From: Prevotella sp. UBA4330
GTDB lineage: Bacteria; Bacteroidota; Bacteroidia; Bacteroidales; Bacteroidaceae
DNA: 49,655 nt
Direction: 5' to 3'
Assembly: GCA_002394385.1 (NCBI GenBank)
Contig: DGTS01000027.1
Span: 1-49,655 of the forward strand
Numbering within the stretch: position 1 is the stretch's first letter; every line of letters begins with the position of its first letter. This document shows, piece by piece, positions 23,121 through 31,959 of the stretch. Made by a program: the position numbers and the translations under genes. The notes under the pieces are model-generated. The model worked only from the letters and a program-made list of their open reading frames with translations. It ran no database searches and was not told the DNA's origin.

Positions 23121-24125
23121 TTATGGGGTTAATAACTTGCGCGCATATTCTATGATAGTGTCTTTTCCGTCGAGGAAGTCGGCAGAGGTGATGGACACAT
23201 GATGGTCGGGCTCGATGCCAAACTCGGTGGATTTCTTGTCGCGGTCGTACATCGGGCACGCCGAGAAACGAACCGACCATCCGCATGGCAGTTCCGACGA
23301 GAACGGCATTCCTGCCCCTCCGCCAGTCTTATCGCCCACGATGGTTACGCCAGGACAGCACTTCATGTATTTCACAAACTCGTTGGCGGCGCTGAACACC
23401 GTGCGGTTGGTGAGCACCACGACGGGCTTTTGCCATCGCATACCATTCGAGGGTTTCAGCCGTTGCTCTTCCATTGCAGAGAAATCGTCGTGCCCCCGTC
23501 CTGTCTTATGCTGCATGTATCCCACCAGAATCTCCTTGTTGGTGAAGCGTGCCGCCAGTTGTTCGGCATTGGTGAGATTGCCCCCGCTGTTGTTTCGGAT
23601 GTCTATTATCAGTCCGTTGCATGTTGCAAGGTCGGAGAATACGGCGTCCAGATTTCCCTCGCCGATGCCGTTTGAGAATGAAGTGTACCTCACGAAGCCG
23701 ATGTTGTCGTCGAGAGTGCGATACTCCAGACCAGCAGCGATTTTGTAGTCGGTGCCCATATAGATGCGCATCAGCGAGTCGCTGTAGTTCTGTGGATAGT
23801 CTTCGTGCCACGACCAGTTGCGTGCCACGTCAAACGTGCTGTACATGTTGACATGTCCGTCGCGCAGTTCGGACAGCATGTTTGCCATCACCTCGAACAT
23901 CTGCGAGTCGCTCATCTGGCTTGAGAACTGCGGAGCGTACTTCTGATATATGGCATCCCAGTCGAGTCCATATTCCGTCTTCTTGTATGAGAAGAAACAG
24001 TAGTGCTCGTCGAAGATTCGCCACAATGCCTCGAAGTTGCCTCGCGGTGAATCGTCGTACTGCTCCTCGTCAACGCAGGAGCAGAACATGCCGAGCATCA
24101 ATATATAAATAATGTAGCGTTTCAT
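23121..24125 (-). CDS. S41-family peptidase lipoprotein
   Basis: A 334-residue tail-specific-protease relative, exported as a lipoprotein (MKRYIIYILMLGMFCSC; lipobox FCSC). An N-terminal helical region (~30-110, RGNFEALWRIFDEHYCFF) precedes the S41 core: DNIGFVRYTSF, NGLIIDIRNNSGGNLTNA, the nucleophile region VVLTNRTVFSAANEFV (Ser in FSAAN) and the Lys-containing VGDKTGGGAG. No clear PDZ domain is seen, as in the shorter Bacteroidota C-terminal processing peptidases. It begins 4 bp after the DUF3316-like gene and so is cotranscribed with it. It probably acts in the periplasm or outer envelope; the target is unknown. Confidence 0.88.
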   Translation of the reverse strand: MKRYIIYILMLGMFCSCVDEEQYDDSPRGNFEALWRIFDEHYCFFSYKKTEYGLDWDAIYQKYAPQFSSQMSDSQMFEVMANMLSELRDGHVNMYSTFDVARNWSWHEDYPQNYSDSLMRIYMGTDYKIAAGLEYRTLDDNIGFVRYTSFSNGIGEGNLDAVFSDLATCNGLIIDIRNNSGGNLTNAEQLAARFTNKEILVGYMQHKTGRGHDDFSAMEEQRLKPSNGMRWQKPVVVLTNRTVFSAANEFVKYMKCCPGVTIVGDKTGGGAGMPFSSELPCGWSVRFSACPMYDRDKKSTEFGIEPDHHVSITSADFLDGKDTIIEYARKLLTP

Positions 24126-24129
24126 AGCC

Positions 24130-25011
24130 TTAATGGTTTACTATATGTAGGCGGCGCGTGATGCCGAAGACCACCATGTGGGAGTAGTTATGATACTTCA
24201 GGTTGTTCACATCGGCCTGCTGGTAATCGCCGAGATAGCCCAGTCGGAGCGACACTTTCTTGAGATGCAGTTGCAGGGTGAGTGCGTGCCGCATCGAGGG
24301 AGTGTTGAAAGGGTGGGAGAGCACTACGTTGTGGTCGTAGTTGCCGCGTGTGAATATCTCGTAATACGACTGTCCGTAGTGTGGCATGAACATCACTCCG
24401 AGCAGCGGAATCTGCACTCCATAGTCGAGTGTAAACCGCTTGTTGAACATCATGAAGTCGTAGGCTGCGGCTGCAGAAGGTGCTATGTTAAGCCCCAGTC
24501 GCAGTTGGGCGGGGTTGTTTCCGTTGCGTGTGTTGTAGAGGAAACCTATGCCTGCCTCTGCCGCGGCTCCTGCTTTGATATGCAGACGGTTGCCGAGGAA
24601 GTCCCAATGTCGGTGCTTCCCTATGGTGAGAGTGTACAGTCCAGCCAGATTGTCGTTGTCATCGCTCCGCGGAGAGGTGAACGAGAAGTATGTCTGGTGT
24701 GTGATGTCGGTGCTCCAGTGGCGGTAGTCGGTTGGGGCTGCGATGGCATCGCAGCATAGTGGACTGGCTGTTTTGCGCCTCTGGGTGTGGTCGATGAAGC
24801 GCAGTTCGGTGCCGTTGTAATGCTCGGGCGAGATGTAAGTGTCGAGAATCTGTGCTGCTCCTATGCCGAGCATCGTGGTGTGTGTGATGTCGGTGCGCGG
24901 CATTTGGGCTTGAGCCGGTCTGCCATCAGCGTTGTCCTGGGCGAAAGCGCATAGTGCCTGCATCAGCGATGCAAGCACTACGAACAATGATATGATGCTG
25001 TTATTCTTCAT
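24130..25011 (-). CDS. Outer-membrane beta-barrel protein, DUF3316-like
   Basis: A 293-residue exported protein with a signal peptide ending ALCAFAQ. It begins the mature part with MLGIGAAQILDTYISPEHYN and then carries about ten short amphipathic strands ending in aromatics (LAGLYTLTIGKHRHWDF, RFTLDYGVQIPLLGVMFMPH, VSLRLGYLGDYQ, MVVFGITRRLHI). This pattern and gene length agree with the DUF3316 family of Bacteroidota outer-membrane proteins, as I recall it. Its start overlaps the end of parC by 11 bp, so it is translated from the parC message. Function is unknown. Confidence 0.75.
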   Translation of the reverse strand: MKNNSIISLFVVLASLMQALCAFAQDNADGRPAQAQMPRTDITHTTMLGIGAAQILDTYISPEHYNGTELRFIDHTQRRKTASPLCCDAIAAPTDYRHWSTDITHQTYFSFTSPRSDDNDNLAGLYTLTIGKHRHWDFLGNRLHIKAGAAAEAGIGFLYNTRNGNNPAQLRLGLNIAPSAAAAYDFMMFNKRFTLDYGVQIPLLGVMFMPHYGQSYYEIFTRGNYDHNVVLSHPFNTPSMRHALTLQLHLKKVSLRLGYLGDYQQADVNNLKYHNYSHMVVFGITRRLHIVNH

Positions 25012-27769
25012 CGGGGAAAAGGCTTAGTTGACCTGTCTCGTCTTCAAAATGGCGTGTCTGGGCGGGTGCTTCGGCAGTAGGTGCTTCTTCGTTGATGTTC
25101 TCATCGTTGCCGTTCTCATCTTCCTCGTCGCCATCCTCGTCGTTTTCAGGCTCGGGGAAGCGTAGCGGCTCCAGTTCCTCAACGCTCTCTATGGTCCATG
25201 TGCTGATGCGTTTGCCGTGAGCCTTGAAGCCTTTCACGCCCACAAACTCCTCTGCCTCAATCTCTATAGGGTCGCGGAAGGCATCGCCACCGCCGAATGT
25301 CACCTTCACGCGAGGATAAACCTGACTGGTGAGGAGCATCGGCTTGGAGTCTCCCTCGGTGCCGAGATAGTTCTGCTTATTCTTCTTCGCGTCGAAGAGG
25401 AAGCGCTTCAGATAGAGGTAGTTGTTGTTCTCGGCATCGAAAAGCACCGCTGTCCACACCTTGTTGGGGTCGAACTTCTCAATCACCTTGATGTTTGTAT
25501 CGTAGTGGTTGTTAAGGTCGAAGTTGGTGGTGTAGAAGTCTCCGTTGTCAAGAACGACAAGAATCTGGTCGTCGTCGTTGAACTCCCCGAGATAGCGTCC
25601 ATGCTCGTCGTAGTTCAGTCGCTGCACATCCTCGTCGAACCACACCTTGCGTCCTCCGAGAGTAGAGTGTCCGTGGCTCTTCAGCGTGATGCGTGTCACG
25701 GGCACCTTTGTCAGCAGTCGTCCTGCCGCTCCGCGTCCCTTGATGCTTATCTCGCTGAAATCCTTGTCCATGAAGAGTTTCTTTCGGAATGCCGAAGGCT
25801 GCAGCGCCACCTTTATCACCTCTGCCTCGCCGTTGGGGTTGGCAGTGAAATAAACCACGCGGCTGCCTGCCGTGCCTCTCGTTGTGTCGTATTCGCGTTC
25901 GCGTGTGACCGAAGGTATTGAGAATCTCTTTATGTAATAGGCTCCCGCCTTTCCGTCGCGATACACCATATTATATACGGTGCGGTTGTCGCCGCGCTTG
26001 AATATCCCGACGTGTATTACGTTCTTGCCCACGAAAATCTTCTCTGCCACCTTCACCACCTTGAACTTTCCGTCGCGATAGAACAGTATCACGTCGTCGA
26101 TGTCAGAGCAGTTGCACACGAACTCGTCCTTCTTCAGTCCTGTTCCGATGAATCCCTCGGTGCGGTTGATGTAGAGTTTCTCGTTGGCCTCTGCCACCTT
26201 AGCCGCCTCAATGGTGTCGAAGTTGCGTATCTCGGTGCGGCGCGGGAAGTCTTTTCCGTACTTCTCTTTGACGAAGGTGAACCAGTTGATGGTCACGTCG
26301 GTCATGTGTGCCAGGTCGTGAGCAATCTCCTTCAGTTCGGCATTGATGCGAGCCATCAGTTCGTCGGCCTTGTCTTTGCTGAACTTCAGTATGCGTTGCA
26401 TCTTTATTTCGAGCAGACGCAGGATGTCGTCGCGTGTCACCTCGCGAATGAGTTTTGGCTTGAAAGGCTCCAATCGCTTGTCGATGTGTGCCACAACCTT
26501 GTCCAGATTCTCTGCCGTCTCGAACCCTTTGTCCTTGTAGATGCGCTCCTCAATGAATATCTTCTCAAGCGAGGCGAAGAACAACTGCTCTTCAAGTTCG
26601 CCCTTGCGTATCTCCAGTTCCATGCGCAGCAGCGACATCGTGCGGTCAACCGAGTGGCGCAGCACGTCGCTAACAGTAAGGAAGCAGGGCTTGTTGTTTT
26701 CTATAACGCAGCAGTTGGGCGACAGACTTATCTCGCAATCGGTGAAGGCATAGAGCGCGTCAATGGTCTTGTCGCTCGACACTCCGGGTGCCAGATGCAC
26801 CTGAATCTCCACCTCTGCGGCGGTCAGGTCTTCCACCTTGCGTGCCTTTATCTTGCCACGCTCTATGGCTTTCACTATCGAGTCTTGCAGTGTCTCTGAT
26901 GTCTTGGAGAACGGAATCTCTCGAATGACGAGCGTCTTCTGGTCGAGTTTCTCAATCTTTGCACGCACCTTGACCGAGCCTCCGCGCTGTCCGTCGTTAT
27001 ATTTCGACACGTCTATGCTTCCGCTTGTCGGGAAGTCGGGGTAGAGCACGAAAGGTTCGCCACGAAGATAACTTATCGCGGCGTCGCACAGTTCGTTGAA
27101 GTTGTGTGGCAGAATCTTTGAGGACAGTCCCACGGCGATGCCCTCAGCACCTTGCGCTAAGAGCAACGGGAACTTCACAGGCAGCGTTATCGGCTCCTTG
27201 TTGCGCCCGTCGTAACTCATTTTCCACTCCGTTGTCTTGGGGTTGAAGACCACATCAAGAGCGAATTTCGACAGTCGTGCCTCGATATATCGTGGTGCCG
27301 CAGCCGACGAGCCGGTAAGAATGTTGCCCCAGTTGCCCTGAGTGTCCACCAGCAGGTCTTTCTGTCCGAGTTGCACCAGGGCATCTCCTATGGAGGCGTC
27401 GCCGTGAGGGTGGAATTGCATTGTGTGTCCCACGATGTTCGCCACCTTGTTATATCGGCCGTCGTCCATGCGCTTCATCGAGTGCAGAATGCGTCGCTGC
27501 ACGGGCTTCAGACCGTCTTCGATGTGCGGTACGGCACGCTCCAGAATTACGTATGAGGCGTAGTCGAGGAACCAGTTCTGGTACATTCCGCTCAGATGGT
27601 GCACCGCGGAGGCGTCGAAACGGTTCACGGGGCGGTAGTCGGAGTGGATACTCGTGACGTCGTCAGTGCCTTCCTGCTCTTCCTGAGCCTCGTTGTTCTC
27701 TTCGTTGTTGCCGTCCTCCACGGCTTCGTTCTCTTCGTTTTGGGTAATATCTTTTATATCGTCGTCCAT
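25001..27769 (-). CDS. parC: DNA topoisomerase IV subunit A
   Basis: The breakage-reunion subunit of topoisomerase IV, which with ParE decatenates chromosomes. It has 922 residues. After an acidic, disordered N-terminus (~1-45) comes the winged-helix domain (DGLKPVQRRILHSM, FHPHGDASIGDALV). The catalytic Tyr is ~161 in AAAPRYIEARLS. The tower and coiled-coil domains follow, then a C-terminal beta-pinwheel (~540-850). The typical gyrase A box of GyrA is not evident, favouring ParC. An acidic Asp/Glu/Asn tail, then a Gln/Leu-rich end (TGQLSLFPDEE), completes it. It heads the cluster down to the nitroreductase fusion. Confidence 0.95.
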   Translation of the reverse strand: MDDDIKDITQNEENEAVEDGNNEENNEAQEEQEGTDDVTSIHSDYRPVNRFDASAVHHLSGMYQNWFLDYASYVILERAVPHIEDGLKPVQRRILHSMKRMDDGRYNKVANIVGHTMQFHPHGDASIGDALVQLGQKDLLVDTQGNWGNILTGSSAAAPRYIEARLSKFALDVVFNPKTTEWKMSYDGRNKEPITLPVKFPLLLAQGAEGIAVGLSSKILPHNFNELCDAAISYLRGEPFVLYPDFPTSGSIDVSKYNDGQRGGSVKVRAKIEKLDQKTLVIREIPFSKTSETLQDSIVKAIERGKIKARKVEDLTAAEVEIQVHLAPGVSSDKTIDALYAFTDCEISLSPNCCVIENNKPCFLTVSDVLRHSVDRTMSLLRMELEIRKGELEEQLFFASLEKIFIEERIYKDKGFETAENLDKVVAHIDKRLEPFKPKLIREVTRDDILRLLEIKMQRILKFSKDKADELMARINAELKEIAHDLAHMTDVTINWFTFVKEKYGKDFPRRTEIRNFDTIEAAKVAEANEKLYINRTEGFIGTGLKKDEFVCNCSDIDDVILFYRDGKFKVVKVAEKIFVGKNVIHVGIFKRGDNRTVYNMVYRDGKAGAYYIKRFSIPSVTREREYDTTRGTAGSRVVYFTANPNGEAEVIKVALQPSAFRKKLFMDKDFSEISIKGRGAAGRLLTKVPVTRITLKSHGHSTLGGRKVWFDEDVQRLNYDEHGRYLGEFNDDDQILVVLDNGDFYTTNFDLNNHYDTNIKVIEKFDPNKVWTAVLFDAENNNYLYLKRFLFDAKKNKQNYLGTEGDSKPMLLTSQVYPRVKVTFGGGDAFRDPIEIEAEEFVGVKGFKAHGKRISTWTIESVEELEPLRFPEPENDEDGDEEDENGNDENINEEAPTAEAPAQTRHFEDETGQLSLFPDEE

Positions 27770-27906
27770 GATTGATTAGTTGTTCTCAAGAAAAATGTTG
27801 CGAGTGCAAATTTAATAAAAATCTTGGAAACAAACGAAAGATTATGTTTTTTTGTATAAAACGGGCGCATTGCGAGTGCCACTTTTAACCAGCGGTTGCG
27901 CCAACT

Positions 27907-28035
27907 ATATGAAATGGCACCCCGAAAGTATATCTTTGGGGGTGCCAGATGTATATCTTTGAGGTTGCCAAAAGGCATCTTTCGCATTGCCAAAGGACAT
28001 CTTTCGAAACGTGAAGGCATGTCTCTGCGAGTGCT
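27907..28035. repeat. Degenerate ~22-bp intergenic repeats
   Basis: Between parC and the next gene, a unit resembling ATCTTTG plus TTGCCAAA recurs at roughly 27931, 27955, 27977, 27999 and 28020 with spacing of 21-24 bp. The related string TTGCGAGTGC occurs near 27798 and 27870, and TGCGAGTGC near 28027. No ORF here is convincing. It may be an expanded binding site or decayed repeat array. Confidence 0.45.
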
Positions 28036-28044
28036 GTTGACGGC

Positions 28045-28632
28045 CTATCGCTTTATATGTGAATAGATGTAGGCGTTAATTGCGCTCACCGCCTTGCTGA
28101 AGTCGTCGCATTTCTGCATGCGTTTCTTGTCCTTCACCTCGAACGCCACTATCACCGAGCCCGATATGTAGGTGCCATCCTCAAGGGTGATGTTGCATCC
28201 CCACGGTCCCACATCGGTGACAAAGATGTCCGAGTCGGTGTAACTGCCTTGGATCTCCTTCATCTTATAGGCTTTCACCATCTTGCTCACATGCATGAAA
28301 ACGCTGTCGCCAACGGCCACAGAGTCGCGCTTCACATACTCGTATCTTCTGTATATCATGCCGCCGTTGTCGGTCTTCTGAAGCGTTATCTCGCCCTCGT
28401 TGGTGTATCTTTCGCCGTTGTCGTCGGTGTAACACATCATTCCTGATGCCGTAGAGAAGTTGTAGTAGGTCACCATTTCCTCTGGTGCCACCTTCACATC
28501 GTTAATGTTCACCACATCGGTGTCGCCGCCCTTGCCGCCGCCGTTGCCATTCTTCAGAGAACAGCACGAGAAAACCAGCAGCGCAAGCGCTATCATACAA
28601 AGTGCATAAGTCATTCTTTTCATCGTGTTCAT
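28045..28632 (-). CDS. Exported lipoprotein, paralogue of the next gene
   Basis: A 195-residue protein of unrecognised family. The N-terminus is a lipoprotein signal (MNTMKRMTYALCMIALALLV then FSCC); an ATG three codons in (28623) is also possible. A Gly/Asn-rich linker (NGNGGGKGG) leads to a ~150-residue domain: TASGMMCYTDDNGERYTN, DSVFMHVSKMVKAYKM, GSYTDSDIFVTDVGPWG and the C-terminal EVKDKKRM. The same blocks, in the same order, occur in the upstream gene at 28683-29273, so the two are tandem duplicates. It should be anchored in the outer membrane. Function is unknown. Confidence 0.75.
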   Translation of the reverse strand: MNTMKRMTYALCMIALALLVFSCCSLKNGNGGGKGGDTDVVNINDVKVAPEEMVTYYNFSTASGMMCYTDDNGERYTNEGEITLQKTDNGGMIYRRYEYVKRDSVAVGDSVFMHVSKMVKAYKMKEIQGSYTDSDIFVTDVGPWGCNITLEDGTYISGSVIVAFEVKDKKRMQKCDDFSKAVSAINAYIYSHIKR

Positions 28633-28682
28633 TTTATTTGTTTATGTGTGTGATTGTTGGTTTCTGACCGTCTGCGTGTGGC

Positions 28683-29273
28683 CTATTTCAGCATCTCTTC
28701 AGGCACCAGCGACTGCAAGTAGCCGCTAATCTCATTCACGCCGCTTCTTAATGCCTGGTAGCGTTCCATCTTCTCTTTGTCTTTAACCTCGTAGAAACTT
28801 GGATAACTGCCCCAAAACAGTTTTCCTCCTTCAAGTTTTGCGGAGAAGCCATAACTGCCCACGTCGGTCACGAAAACTTCTGAATCGTTGTAGTTTCCAC
28901 GGTTCTCCTCCACCTTGTAGCGCACAATCATCTCGCCAACGCGACACATCACGCTGTCGTCAACCATGATGGTGGCCTTCTTGATGCCTCGGCGTACGAA
29001 GAGTTTGTTGCCGTCGGCCTCTTTCTTCAGCGACAGTTCGCCTGGGGTGGTGTAGCGGTTGCCCTCGTTGTCTGCGAACATCCTCATGCCAGAGGGCTGG
29101 TTAAACTCGAAACTTACTGCCTTCGGAGCGGCTGACTGTGCCTCTCCCTCGCAGCATTTCTTGCCCTTGCAGCATTCCTTTGAGTCCTTTTTCTTGCCGC
29201 AACAGTCGTTTTGTGCGTTGGTAGCACCTGCTATAAACATTGTCATAAATAGGATAAATAATAGTCTTTTCAT
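28683..29273 (-). CDS. Exported Cys-rich protein, paralogue of the downstream lipoprotein
   Basis: A 196-residue secreted protein of unrecognised family. The signal peptide MKRLLFILFMTMFIAGATNA is followed by a Cys/Lys cluster (CCGKKKDSKECCKGKKCC), seven cysteines in about 22 residues, which looks metal- or disulfide-binding. The remaining domain (PSGMRMFADNEGNRYTTPGE, DSVMCRVGEMIVRYKV, GNYNDSEVFVTDVGSYG, EVKDKEKM) parallels the downstream lipoprotein block by block. The promoter at 29319-29348 would transcribe both. Only this copy has the Cys cluster; the other carries a lipobox and Gly-rich linker instead. Confidence 0.75.
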   Translation of the reverse strand: MKRLLFILFMTMFIAGATNAQNDCCGKKKDSKECCKGKKCCEGEAQSAAPKAVSFEFNQPSGMRMFADNEGNRYTTPGELSLKKEADGNKLFVRRGIKKATIMVDDSVMCRVGEMIVRYKVEENRGNYNDSEVFVTDVGSYGFSAKLEGGKLFWGSYPSFYEVKDKEKMERYQALRSGVNEISGYLQSLVPEEMLK

Positions 29274-29318
29274 GTCTTATTTGGTTTAGTTTTAATATAG
29301 ATGGTCATCATTTCGCTA

Positions 29319-29348
29319 CAAAGATATGAAATATTTCTTAATTATCAA
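29319..29348 (-). promoter_or_regulatory. Promoter of the tandem exported-protein genes
   Basis: On the minus strand ATTG (from 29349 down to 29346), 19 bp, TATCTTTG (29319-29326). It is divergent from the glyS promoter. Confidence 0.65.
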
Positions 29349-29379
29349 TCATCAGTTTACATTTTTCAATTATTATTTG

Positions 29380-29387
29380 TAACTTTG
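29380..29387 (+). promoter_or_regulatory. -7 element of the glyS promoter
   Basis: TAACTTTG lies 31 bp upstream of the glyS ATG, with a TTTA about 20 bp further upstream as a weak -33 element. Confidence 0.6.
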
Positions 29388-29418
29388 CAGCCAATTATTC
29401 GAATAAACCTAATTAAAC

Positions 29419-30960
29419 ATGGCACAAGAAGACGTTTTTAAGAAGATTGTATCTCATTGCAAGGAATATGGCTTTGTGTTCCCTTCAAGCGAGATCTATG
29501 ACGGCCTTGCCGCAGTTTACGACTACGGACAGAACGGCGTTGAACTGAAGAATAATATCAAGCAATACTGGTGGAAGTCGATGGTGCTCCTGCACGACAA
29601 CATCGTTGGTATCGACAGCGCCATCTTTATGCACCCCACAATATGGAAAGCCAGCGGACATGTTGACGCTTTCAACGACCCGCTCATCGACAACCGCGAC
29701 TCAAAGAAGCGCTATCGCGCCGATGTTCTCATCGAGGAGCAGATAGCAAAGTATGAGGAAAAGATTGCGAAAGAGATTCAGAAGGCTGCCAAGAGATTTG
29801 GCGACAGTTTTGACGAGCAGAAGTTCCGCGAGACAAACCCACGCGTGCTGGAGAACCAGCAGAAGCGCGACGCCCTGCACGAGCGTTATGCTGCCGCGAT
29901 GAATGCTATGGACTTGGAGGAACTGAAGCAGATTATTCTTGACGAAGGCATCGTTTGTCCTATTTCAGGAACAAAGAACTGGACCGACGTTCGTCAGTTC
30001 AACCTCATGTTCTCTACCGAGATGGGAGCCTCTGCCGACAACTCGATGAAGGTTTATCTGCGTCCGGAGACGGCTCAGGGCATCTTCGTCAACTACCTGA
30101 ATGTGCAGAAGACGGGCCGCATGAAGATTCCTTTCGGCATCGCACAGATAGGTAAGGCGTTCCGAAACGAGATTGTTGCACGTCAGTTCATCTTCCGTAT
30201 GCGCGAGTTCGAGCAAATGGAGATGCAGTTCTTCGTAAAGCCCGGCACCGAACTTGAGTGGTTCCCGAAGTGGAAGGAGACACGAATGAAGTGGCATCAG
30301 GCACTGGGCTTCGGCGCAGAGAACTATCGTTTCCACGACCACGAGAAACTGGCTCACTACGCTAATGCCGCTACCGACATCGAGTTCCACATGCCATTCG
30401 GATTCAAGGAGGTTGAGGGCATACACTCACGCACCAACTTCGACCTCTCTCAGCACGAGAAGTATTCAGGCAAGCAGATAAAGTATTTCGACCCGGTGAC
30501 CAACGAGAGTTACACTCCTTATGTCATTGAGACTTCTATTGGCGTTGACCGCATGTTCCTCTCAATAATGTGCCACGCTTACACCGAGGAGCAACTGGAG
30601 AACGGAGAGACACGCGTGGTGCTGAAACTGCCCGCTGCGCTCGCACCGATTAAACTCGCCGTGCTGCCTCTCGTCAAGAAAGGCGGACTGCCAGAGAAGG
30701 CTCGTGAGATTATCGACGCACTGAAGTTCCACTTCAACTGCACATACGACGAGAAGGACACCATAGGAAAACGCTACCGCCGTCAGGACGCAATAGGTAC
30801 TCCGTACTGCGTTACCGTTGACTATGACACGCTGAACGACAACTGCGTCACACTGCGCAACCGCGACACTATGGAGCAGGAGCGCGTGAGCATCGACCAG
30901 TTGAGCGCACTCATCGAGGACAAGGTGAGCATCGCTTCGCTGCTGAAGAAATTGCAATAA
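29419..30960 (+). CDS. glyS: Glycine--tRNA ligase
   Basis: The class II glycyl-tRNA synthetase of the homodimeric type. It has 513 residues, normal for this class. The N-terminal catalytic part starts VFKKIVSHCKEYGFVFPSSE and IYDGLAAVYDYGQNGVELK. An inserted helical region (~95-165) leads to motif 2 (FRNEIVARQFIFRMREFEQM) and the Gly-recognition loop (ERPETAQGIFVNY-like RPETAQGIFVNYL). Motif 3 is PYVIETSIGVDRMFL. The C-terminal anticodon-binding domain (~400-513) begins LAPIKLAVLPLV. The FKBP gene follows by 12 bp, so the two form an operon. Confidence 0.97.
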   Translation: MAQEDVFKKIVSHCKEYGFVFPSSEIYDGLAAVYDYGQNGVELKNNIKQYWWKSMVLLHDNIVGIDSAIFMHPTIWKASGHVDAFNDPLIDNRDSKKRYRADVLIEEQIAKYEEKIAKEIQKAAKRFGDSFDEQKFRETNPRVLENQQKRDALHERYAAAMNAMDLEELKQIILDEGIVCPISGTKNWTDVRQFNLMFSTEMGASADNSMKVYLRPETAQGIFVNYLNVQKTGRMKIPFGIAQIGKAFRNEIVARQFIFRMREFEQMEMQFFVKPGTELEWFPKWKETRMKWHQALGFGAENYRFHDHEKLAHYANAATDIEFHMPFGFKEVEGIHSRTNFDLSQHEKYSGKQIKYFDPVTNESYTPYVIETSIGVDRMFLSIMCHAYTEEQLENGETRVVLKLPAALAPIKLAVLPLVKKGGLPEKAREIIDALKFHFNCTYDEKDTIGKRYRRQDAIGTPYCVTVDYDTLNDNCVTLRNRDTMEQERVSIDQLSALIEDKVSIASLLKKLQ

Positions 30961-30972
30961 ACAGCAAACATA

Positions 30973-31557
30973 ATGAGAAAAGAAAAGACCATAGCAATAA
31001 TAGTTGCCCTCTTGTCTCTCTGCATGTTCTCATGCAGCGAGGAAGAAGGCAATGAAGGGGAGTTCGACAACTGGAAAGAGCGCAACGAGACTTACTTCAA
31101 CAACCTCTACAACAAGGCGAAAGGCTCTACCAGTGGCACATGGAGGACTTACACCTCATGGAGTAAGGAGGAGAGCGCAGCCACCGCGCCCGACGACCAT
31201 ATCGTGGTTGAGGTGCTCAAGGAGGGCACAGGGACAGAATGTCCGCTCTACTCTGACGAGGTGACAATTCATTACAGGGGCAACCTGATGCCGTCAGACA
31301 ACTTCCCACTGGGCTATCAGTTCGATTCCTCTTGGTACGGGGAGTACAACCTTGACGCCATGATGCCTGTCGAAATGACTGTGTCCGGCACTGTTGACGG
31401 CTTCATCACGGCGTTGCAGAAGATGCATGTGGGCGACCGCTGGCGCGTTTACATCCCTTATGCTCTTGGCTATAAGAACAGCACGTCGAACGCTGCGATA
31501 CCCGCATACAGCACTTTGGTGTTCGACATCACGCTGGTATCGTTCAAGAACAAGTAG
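30973..31557 (+). CDS. FKBP-type peptidyl-prolyl isomerase lipoprotein
   Basis: A 194-residue envelope PPIase. It has a lipoprotein signal (TIAIIVALLSLCMFSC; lipobox MFSC), a charged helical N-terminal segment (NWKERNETYFNNLYNKAK), then an FKBP domain (~75-190): VVEVLKEGTGTECPLYSDEV, the core IHYRGNLMPS, FDSSW, the VDGFITALQKMHVGDRWRVY helix/strand, IPYALGYKN, and the final STLVFDITLVSF strand. Several active-site aromatics (Tyr, Phe, Trp equivalents) are retained. It lies 12 bp after glyS with no promoter between. It probably assists folding of exported proteins. Confidence 0.92.
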   Translation: MRKEKTIAIIVALLSLCMFSCSEEEGNEGEFDNWKERNETYFNNLYNKAKGSTSGTWRTYTSWSKEESAATAPDDHIVVEVLKEGTGTECPLYSDEVTIHYRGNLMPSDNFPLGYQFDSSWYGEYNLDAMMPVEMTVSGTVDGFITALQKMHVGDRWRVYIPYALGYKNSTSNAAIPAYSTLVFDITLVSFKNK

Positions 31558-31620
31558 CAAAAAAACACATAAAAGAGCAAAAAAATGGTGCTGTGTCCGC
31601 ACACAACATTGATTTAAGTC

Positions 31621-31663
31621 AATAAAAGTGGCAGTTTCTGACGATTCTGCCACTTTTTTATTG
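31621..31663 (+). terminator. Terminator of the glyS-FKBP operon
   Basis: An 11-bp stem AAAAGTGGCAG / CTGCCACTTTT (31624-31634, 31647-31657) followed by T residues lies about 65 bp after the FKBP stop. Confidence 0.85.
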
Positions 31664-31690
31664 TAGATATTACAAACATTCATAACTTTG
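31660..31690 (+). promoter_or_regulatory. Promoter of a long-leader transcript encoding a 27-residue peptide
   Basis: ATTG (31660-31663), 19 bp, TAACTTTG (31683-31690). The expected start (~31697) is about 263 bases before the only good small ORF, making an unusually long 5' leader. Confidence 0.65.
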
Positions 31691-31696
31691 CATTGC

Positions 31697-31959
31697 AATT
31701 CAGAAAAAGGTATTAGTAAGGTAAAAAAGATTAGGGATTAGTTATAGAGAAAACATAGATTTAGGTTAGTGAATAGGTAAATAAGATTGTTAAGGACAAT
31801 AGGTTGATAGTTGATAAGGTAAAGACGAAGATTGGATTAAGGATAACACGATGCTGGGGGGGAGCCTCCGGCAATAAAAAAGGAAAAAGATTGTGAATAT
31901 AAATATGACTGCACCGTGAGGCGCAGTCTTTCATTTTAAAGTAAAGAAAGGATATTACA
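31697..31959 (+). ncRNA. Long A/G-rich 5' leader, possible riboregulator
   Basis: The ~260-base leader contains many near-repeats of the form TTAGG/GATTAG/GGTTGATAG and purine-rich blocks in its first half. Two hairpins lie near the peptide gene: GGGGGGAGCCTCC region (~31856-31870) and GACTGC / GCAGTC (31907-31912, 31923-31928) followed by TTTCATTTT. The latter could be an attenuator or terminator-like structure. No known riboswitch class is recognised. Confidence 0.4.

Noticed and set aside
23077..23286. 70-residue N-terminal extension of the ABC ATPase
   Set aside because: The extension overlaps the S41 gene in another frame and is Arg/His/Cys-rich with no ABC-like sequence; MITLENLSIGY is a standard ABC start.
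26012..26899. 295-residue open frame on the plus strand inside parC
   Set aside because: It lies antisense to strongly conserved ParC sequence and shows no domain.
27754..28020. 88-residue minus-strand frame upstream of parC
   Set aside because: It covers the degenerate repeats, has no ribosome-binding signal and overlaps the parC start; more likely repeat-derived.
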